Assembly: GCA_009787085.1 (NCBI GenBank) | Contig: WRGR01000034.1 | Location: forward strand, 1-45,890 | Origin: Actinomycetes bacterium | Lineage (GTDB): Bacteria; Actinomycetota; Coriobacteriia; Coriobacteriales; UBA8131 | Reading direction: 5' to 3' | DNA length: 45,890 nt | In this document: piece by piece, positions 41,566 through 45,890 of the stretch | How positions within the stretch are numbered: position 1 is the first letter of the stretch | How the letters are laid out: each line of letters starts with the position of its first letter | Notes under the pieces: model-generated | Seen by the model: only the letters and a program-made list of their open reading frames with translations | What the model was told of the DNA's origin: nothing | Database searches by the model: none | Translations under genes and position numbers: made by a program

Positions 41566-41658
41566 GAGGCGACGGTAGCGCTCAGCTGTTGGCAGACATC
41601 CTTCCTGTCGCCGACCGCCAGTGCAAGAACAACGAGCTTGTTGTGGCTATATTTTTTT
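41566..41658 (-). pseudogene. Possible RelE/ParE-type toxin C-terminal fragment
   Basis: In the frame directly after the methyltransferase fragment's stop, the minus strand encodes YSHNKLVVLALAVGDRKDVC followed by QQLSATVAS. The pattern V-V-L-x-x-x-V-G-x-R-K-D-V resembles the last beta strands of RelE-type mRNA-cleaving toxins. There is no start codon and no upstream part, so it is a remnant at most. Confidence 0.35.
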
Positions 41659-41862
41659 CTATGTTAAACCAGCGTTGACATGGAGTGACCTCATCGAATA
41701 TTGCCTATAAGCAGAAAAAGAGCCTGTGTAGTATAGGGCATAGACACCCGCTCTTATACCTCCAAGTGAGAACGGTTGGCAGGGCGGCCCGCCCGTGACG
41801 AACTGGATGCCAGGCCCATAGTCGGAGTAGTCGACAAGCCGCACATCCGTCTGCACGACGTT
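41659..41862 (-). pseudogene. DNA (cytosine-5) methyltransferase fragment
   Basis: On the minus strand NVVQTDVRLVDYSDYGPGIQ is followed by FVTGGPPCQPFSLGGI. PCQPFS (41784-41767) is the catalytic motif IV of C5 methyltransferases, with its Cys nucleophile, and the preceding TGGP and DVR/DY residues fit the family. A TGA (41865-41863) interrupts the frame upstream and the frame ends 49 codons after the start-like GTG. All other motifs are missing, so it is a remnant of perhaps one fifth of the gene. Confidence 0.7.
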
Positions 41863-41895
41863 TCAGCTCTCGATGCCTGTGAAGCCGCTCGTTAT

Positions 41896-41995
41896 ATTGC
41901 TCGCACGGCTCCCGAGACACAATCTTTCGCCGGTAGGCTCGACGGTCGACACCAAGGTAATTGCTCGCACGGCTCCCGAGACGCAATCTTTCGCC
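41896..41995. repeat. 36-bp direct repeat, two copies
   Basis: The unit starting ATTGCTCGCACGGCTCCCGA is found at 41896-41931 and 41960-41995 with one mismatch and 28 bases between. Its last part equals one half of the palindrome in the 34-bp dispersed element that follows at 42000. Confidence 0.85.
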
Positions 41996-41999
41996 CTGT

Positions 42000-42033
42000 T
42001 GATCAGGGGAAAGATTGCCGGTCAAGCCGACAA
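42000..42033 (-). repeat. Second copy of the 34-bp dispersed element
   Basis: These 34 bases are the exact reverse complement of 35094-35127 inside the MITE-like element. Similarity continues more weakly on one side into the 36-bp direct repeat. No 16-bp terminal repeats flank this copy. Confidence 0.88.
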
Positions 42034-42081
42034 GGACGGGGCTTGGGCGCTAAAGCGGGTTTAAAGCGGCATTCTCCTAGG

Positions 42082-43479
42082 TTACGGCTGCTTGGGGGCA
42101 CCGCAGTTGGCGCAGAAGTTGCCGGTGTTGCCTTGCTGGCCGCAGTTGGTGCATATCCAGGGACCGGGGGCGGGTGGCTGGGGCTTGGGGCTGCCGCAGT
42201 TGGCGCAGAAGTTGCCGACATTGCCGCCTTGGCCGCAGCTGGGGCATGTCCAGGGCGCAGCGCCTGCCGCACCCGCCGCCGCTGTGTTCGGCGGAGGCGG
42301 AGCTGCCCCCGGAGCCGGAGCCGGCATTGGCGCTGGAACCGGGGCGCCCACAGCTGCGCCGGGGGCTACAGCGCCGGGGGGCACAGCAGCGCCGCCGCCG
42401 CCCGCTACGCCGAAGCCGCCGTCTGCGGCCACCGGGTAGCTGGAGGGCGGTACTGTCGCGCCGGTTTGGGCGGCTTGGTTGAACATCCCCTGGGCAGTGG
42501 TGCCGCCGGCGGCGTTGGCCATGCCGAGGCCCATGAAGCCCAGCATGGCACCGCCCTCGTTGGCCGCCGCCTCGCGCATCGCGTCGGCCTGGGCGCCCGC
42601 CAGCACCGCGCCGGCCATGTTCGGGTCGCGCAGCGACTTGGCGGCTTGCAGGTCTTTGATGCGCTTCTCGTCCTCATCGGAGACCGAGACAGAGTTGATG
42701 GCAAAAGAAACCACCTCTAAGCCACGCAGGTCGCGCCATTTGCTGGAAAGCACCTGGTTCAGCTCGTCGGCTATCAGCATGGTTTGACCGGGCAGCGCTG
42801 AGTAGCGGATACCTTGGGCTGACACTTTGGAGAGTGCCACATTCAGGCCGTTCAGTAGCTCAGCCTTGAGCTGGGAGTCGATCATATCCCGGGTGTACTC
42901 GCCGCCAACGTTGCCGGCAACGTTTTGGTAGAAGAGGATCGGGTTGATCAGCTTGTAGGAAAACTCGCCGTTGCAGCGTAAATCAACATCCATGTCTAGG
43001 CCGATGTCGGCATCCACCACGCGGTAGGGGATGGGCTCGGCGGTGCCGTACTTATTGCCGAGGATCTCCTTGATATTGAAGTAGTAGACCCGTTGGTCAG
43101 AGCGCACGCCACCGCCACGCTTGAAGCGCTCGATGCTCTCCTTGAAAACGGCCATTATGTTGGCACCCAAGCCGCCACCGCCGGCGAAGATGCTCGGCTC
43201 GCTGGAGGCATCGAAGGTGTACATTCCTGGCTCAGAGGCGAACTCCACTACGATGCCGTTGTTTATCAGGGCAATCGCTTGGCCGTCGGCCACGATGATG
43301 CCTGAGCCGTTAGAGATAATGTTGTCCGAGCCCTTGGTATTAGAGCTGCGGCCGTTGATGGTTTTGGATCCTTTGGTCACTAAAACCTCAGTGGGCAGGG
43401 AGTCGAGGCTGAAGAATTCCAGCCATTGGTCGGCCAGTGTGCCGCCGACGGCACCCGCCGCTGCCTTAATCAATCCCAT
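42082..43479 (-). CDS. SPFH domain protein with two C-terminal zinc ribbons (YdjI-like)
   Basis: The 465-residue protein begins MGLIKAAAGAVGGTLADQWLEFF, the typical start of the YdjI/"virion core" branch of SPFH proteins. The SPFH domain follows (ING... to ~residue 300: LINNGIVVEFASEPGMYTF; VYYFNIKEILGNKYGT; YKLINPILFYQNVAGNV). After a Pro/Ala/Gly-rich linker come two zinc ribbons, WTCPSCGQGGNVGNFCANCG and WICTNCGQQGNTGNFCANCG. AAGGAG precedes the ATG. In Bacillus, YdjI binds the membrane through YdjGH and recruits PspA. Here it follows the same two partner genes. Confidence 0.92.
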   Translation of the reverse strand: MGLIKAAAGAVGGTLADQWLEFFSLDSLPTEVLVTKGSKTINGRSSNTKGSDNIISNGSGIIVADGQAIALINNGIVVEFASEPGMYTFDASSEPSIFAGGGGLGANIMAVFKESIERFKRGGGVRSDQRVYYFNIKEILGNKYGTAEPIPYRVVDADIGLDMDVDLRCNGEFSYKLINPILFYQNVAGNVGGEYTRDMIDSQLKAELLNGLNVALSKVSAQGIRYSALPGQTMLIADELNQVLSSKWRDLRGLEVVSFAINSVSVSDEDEKRIKDLQAAKSLRDPNMAGAVLAGAQADAMREAAANEGGAMLGFMGLGMANAAGGTTAQGMFNQAAQTGATVPPSSYPVAADGGFGVAGGGGAAVPPGAVAPGAAVGAPVPAPMPAPAPGAAPPPPNTAAAGAAGAAPWTCPSCGQGGNVGNFCANCGSPKPQPPAPGPWICTNCGQQGNTGNFCANCGAPKQP

Positions 43480-43547
43480 GTTTTCTCCTTAATGTCTGTG
43501 AACTCATTTTCATATTTGTTTCATGTCTGCTTCATGACCGCCCGGCT

Positions 43548-44624
43548 TTAGAACTTGCCACCGAAGCCGCCGTGGACACCGCCGCCGGAGCTGGTATGAA
43601 CACCACCGCCGCCAAGGCTGTTGTTGCTCGGAGCTATCGGGATACTGGTGATATTGCTGAACAGGAAATTGTCTGTGCTGGCGCTGAGGTTCAGAAGCTG
43701 GCTTAAGGCGATGCCATTGAAGTTGTTGCTGTAAAGGCCGAAGGCGTTCTGGGGTGCTTCGGAGCCACCCTCAGTGACACCGGAGACTGCTTTCAGGTAG
43801 ATGTTTGCGCCTTGATTGGCCATTACCGTGCGGTTCCGCGATTTCAGGGCAAAGGCGACACCCCAGCCGACAAGCGCTCCCAAGCCGAGGGAGCCGCCAG
43901 CTCCCAGAGGCAAGAGGTTCACCAAGTTCTGAAGGCTGCTGGGCTTGTTGGCCTCGCCGACCGGTTCGCCGCTATGGTATTTGCTAAGTAGGCTGTTGGC
44001 GTTGTTGGCGAACCTTGAGAAGGCCGTGTAATAGTTGCCGGAACTGAGGTTGCTTGTAACCTCTGACATCAGGTACGATTCGCCATCCTCGGCAAACACC
44101 TGAATGGCAAAGCCGCTGGTCGAGATCCAAAATTCCTGCTCGGTCATGCTGACCAGCAGCAACAGGCCGTCTTTGTTGGCTCCATAGCCGTAGCTATGGT
44201 TATCGAAGTAGTCGTCAGCATAGTTCATGGGGCTCTTGCCACTCAAGCTGTTGGTAGTCAGCACTATCACCTGGCACTGCTGCTTGTTGCTGATTTGCTC
44301 CAACTGTTGTTCCAGTTTGGCTTGATCGGTGGAGGAAAGCAAGCCGGCGTTGTCCACCACCAAGGGTAGGGACTGCACATTGGTCGAGACTGCTAGCGTG
44401 CTGCTACCACCATTAGAACTCCAGTTGCTGGCGTTTGCGGTGCCGCTGCTGCTGGCACCAGCTGCCCAGACGGTGGTCGGCAGTGAACAGGCCATGGCCG
44501 CACAGAGGCAGACAGCTAAAACCAGCCGCCAAGTTGTCCGTGTAACCGGTCGCCGAGGCCCATGCTGTTGCGGTCGTTCGCGCACCCCTAGCCGCCCCCC
44601 GGTTTTTATCCCGCTGTTCTCCAT
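43548..44624 (-). CDS. TPM domain membrane protein (YdjH-like)
   Basis: The 358-residue protein starts MENSGIKTGGRLG and has a signal/anchor helix (LVLAVCLCAAMACSLPTTVWA, residues ~33-55). An extracellular TPM domain follows (VDNAGLLSSTDQAKLEQQLEQ; YGYGANKDGLLLLVSMTEQEFWIST), then a second helix (LGLGALVGWGVAFAL) and a tail ending in Gly/His/Ser-rich GGGVHGGFGGKF, a common end for this family. ATG 44624 overlaps the stop of the upstream gene (TGATG). The reading extended to 45428 lies on that gene in another frame and is rejected. Confidence 0.9.
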   Translation of the reverse strand: MENSGIKTGGRLGVRERPQQHGPRRPVTRTTWRLVLAVCLCAAMACSLPTTVWAAGASSSGTANASNWSSNGGSSTLAVSTNVQSLPLVVDNAGLLSSTDQAKLEQQLEQISNKQQCQVIVLTTNSLSGKSPMNYADDYFDNHSYGYGANKDGLLLLVSMTEQEFWISTSGFAIQVFAEDGESYLMSEVTSNLSSGNYYTAFSRFANNANSLLSKYHSGEPVGEANKPSSLQNLVNLLPLGAGGSLGLGALVGWGVAFALKSRNRTVMANQGANIYLKAVSGVTEGGSEAPQNAFGLYSNNFNGIALSQLLNLSASTDNFLFSNITSIPIAPSNNSLGGGGVHTSSGGGVHGGFGGKF

Positions 44625-45715
44625 CAGATCACCCCGCTTATCACCAGTAACGCAAAGATCACGAAAACTATCACTGCGGCAATGCCGCCGACCATGGCGA
44701 ACCAGCGCCAGTAAAGGCCGGTGTCCACCGGCAGATCGCCGACAAAACGGCCGGTTTGGCCGTTCATGGCAAAGGTGTAGGTTTTGCCTTGGAAAACTGT
44801 GGACAACAACCAAACCGGGAACAGCGCATAGGTGGTCTTGGGCTGTTGGTAGGCGATGTCGATGCGCTGGGTGGTGACGGAGCTGTAGCCTTGTACTGAG
44901 GACTGCAATATCTCGGCGGTGGTGTCGCGCATCCGCTGCTCGGCGCGGGGGATGCAGGCATCGGCATCCATGTCGTACTTGTCGGCAAAATAGCCCGCTA
45001 GGTAGGCGGTTTGGAAATCCACTAAGGCGCTGTAGTCGAAGGGTTCGATCGACTCCATCAGCTCGTCGGCCAAGCGCGATGAGCCGTCCACTGGGATCAG
45101 CGCGAAGTTCACCGAGCCGGTGCGCTGCACGGAGTAGTGCTTGGTTTCGGTGTATTGGAGCTTGCCGTCGGACCAGACGTTGGAGGTGGTGGCATCGAAC
45201 AGTGCATCGCCCTCGCAGGTCGCGTCGAACAGCCAAAACGGCACGTAAACGCCTTTGATCTCGCTGATGAAGTTGTCGTCTTTGAAGGCTTTGGGCAACA
45301 GAGGTTTGTCTTGGTAGTGCTGTTTCAAAGCTGCCAAGGCTTGCTTCTTGTCGGTTTTGAAGGGGATAATCAGGCTGGGCTTCAAGCTGCCAGAGAACTG
45401 CCCGGACATGATCACCGGGTTGCCGCAATAGGGGCAGCTGGTGGCGGCCAGTGTGCTGTCGCCAATGATCTCGCCGCCGCAGCTGTTGCAGCTATAGACC
45501 ATCATGCCCTCCTGCTCGCCAGACGCCCATTGCTGGGCAGAGACCTGCCAAGTAACTTGGCTCTCATCTGTGGGGGCGTTTAGGGCAAGGTCATGGTCCT
45601 TGAGTGCGGAAACATCGAAGGTCGAGTCGCAATAGGGGCACTTCATCTCTTGAAGCGCACTGTCGAACTCGATCTTGCCACCGCAATTCGGGCATTTGTA
45701 GTCGATTAATGGCAT
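44624..45715 (-). CDS. Zinc-ribbon membrane protein (YdjG-like)
   Basis: The 363-residue protein starts with two zinc ribbons, DYKCPNCGGKIEFDSALQEM with KCPYC, and VYSCNSCGGEIIGD with SCPYCGNP. A soluble middle domain (IIPFKTDKKQALAALKQHY; VYVPFWLFDATCEGDALFDA; YALFPVWLLSTVFQGKTYTFAMNGQTG) and a C-terminal pair of hydrophobic helices follow. It matches the YdjG family, with YdjH- and YdjI-like genes immediately downstream, so the three probably form one membrane complex. Short first-gene promoter signals are not clear in the 75 bases upstream. Confidence 0.88.
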   Translation of the reverse strand: MPLIDYKCPNCGGKIEFDSALQEMKCPYCDSTFDVSALKDHDLALNAPTDESQVTWQVSAQQWASGEQEGMMVYSCNSCGGEIIGDSTLAATSCPYCGNPVIMSGQFSGSLKPSLIIPFKTDKKQALAALKQHYQDKPLLPKAFKDDNFISEIKGVYVPFWLFDATCEGDALFDATTSNVWSDGKLQYTETKHYSVQRTGSVNFALIPVDGSSRLADELMESIEPFDYSALVDFQTAYLAGYFADKYDMDADACIPRAEQRMRDTTAEILQSSVQGYSSVTTQRIDIAYQQPKTTYALFPVWLLSTVFQGKTYTFAMNGQTGRFVGDLPVDTGLYWRWFAMVGGIAAVIVFVIFALLVISGVI

Positions 45716-45790
45716 GAGGCTATTATAACCGAATCGCTGGGAATTTCGTAAGCGGTAGCCCTAATCCGGGGAATCGTTCAGCGAGCGGGC

Positions 45791-45890
45791 AGCACGGTTT
45801 TCTCGGCCAGCCGTGCCGCATGCCTTGCCGAGCAGGCGCAGGGCTTCGTCTACCTGGTGTCGTCGCTGGGCGTCACCGGCATGCGCTCTG
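45791..45890 (+). pseudogene. Fragment resembling tryptophan synthase alpha, cut at the window edge
   Basis: In the frame ending at the window edge the plus strand encodes FSASRAACLAEQAQGFVYLV then SSLGVTGMRS. The phrase GFVYLVSxxGVTG is the TrpA motif near residue 175-190 of ~260. About 165 residues should precede it, but that space is taken by the convergent-strand YdjG-like gene. So this is a 5'-truncated gene or an assembly join. The segment is richer in GC than its surroundings. Confidence 0.55.

Larger units (their letters stand above)
41557..42081. other. 525-bp gene-free region with decayed genes and repeats
   Basis: Between ddl and the convergent SPFH gene there is no intact gene. 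From left to right it holds a RelE-like tail, a cytosine methyltransferase fragment (both minus strand), a 36-bp direct repeat, and the second copy of the 34-bp MITE segment. It looks like a graveyard of a lost restriction and toxin island. Confidence 0.7.

Noticed and set aside
41896-41995. CRISPR array
   Set aside because: Only two repeats, one spacer, no cas genes, and the unit is part of a dispersed element found elsewhere.
41776-42720. 314-residue plus-strand ORF
   Set aside because: Its second half is antisense to the SPFH gene and is Arg/Gly-rich as expected for a shadow; its first half crosses repeats and the methyltransferase remnant.
43548-45428. 626-residue reading of the TPM gene
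   Set aside because: The first ~268 residues lie over the YdjG-like gene in another frame and are not protein-like. The true start is ATG 44624, coupled to that gene's stop.

Overview
The window reads as chromosome of a moderately high-GC, Gram-positive-type anaerobe. Reasons: GTG/TTG starts are common; there are LCP and WecA/TagO-type wall-polymer genes; no outer-membrane genes were seen; a flavodiiron FprA protein is present; and the Ddl and DUF1015 proteins look like actinobacterial versions. My best guess is Actinomycetota, Coriobacteriia-like. This is inferred from gene content, not from a phylogeny.

Layout. 1-11245: a truncated Pro/Ala-repeat membrane protein, a DUF1015 protein, convergent LCP and WecA-type wall genes, a MOSC protein, TraX, a RibU-like ECF substrate-binding subunit, purE, and a ydbS-ydbT-like PH-domain pair. 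11246-14650: a CCA-encoding tRNA-Ile(GAU), a lipoprotein and typA/bipA. 14771-21374 (minus strand): a complete phosphate locus pstS-pstC-pstA-pstB-phoU-phoB-phoR, with a candidate Pho-box cluster ahead of pstS and a divergent secreted protein. 22616-30850: a consensus promoter, rplM-rpsI, then a tight series glmM-glmS-acpS-nnrD-membrane protein-CNNM/CorC protein that joins amino-sugar, acyl-carrier and metabolite-repair functions. 31006-41556: PspC-domain protein, FprA, an SPFH protein with a ribbon-helix-helix gene, a NatAB-like ABC exporter, an RlpA-like secreted protein, a small unknown, a PLP aminotransferase and Ddl. 42082-45715 (minus): three genes in the order of Bacillus ydjG-ydjH-ydjI (zinc-ribbon membrane protein, TPM protein, SPFH protein with zinc ribbons).

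The most unusual material is repetitive and decayed DNA. A 139-bp MITE-like element (35058-35196) has 16-bp perfect terminal inverted repeats, and arm-like sequences recur near other gene ends, including both sides of typA. A 34-bp segment inside it is repeated exactly, inverted, at 42000-42033. That second copy lies in a 525-bp gene-free stretch holding a DNA cytosine methyltransferase fragment, a possible RelE-like toxin tail and a 36-bp direct repeat. Seven 13-bp tandem units fill the phoB-phoR junction. The Ddl gene has a Lys-to-Met change at an ATP-binding position and a G9 tract. The right edge carries a piece resembling the middle of trpA with no room for its beginning.

Many proteins concern the envelope: wall polymers, peptidoglycan precursors, PH-domain and SPFH membrane proteins, PspC. 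I found no transposase, integrase, cas genes or rRNA. I see no single clear new system; the repeat family and the methyltransferase/toxin debris are the best leads.
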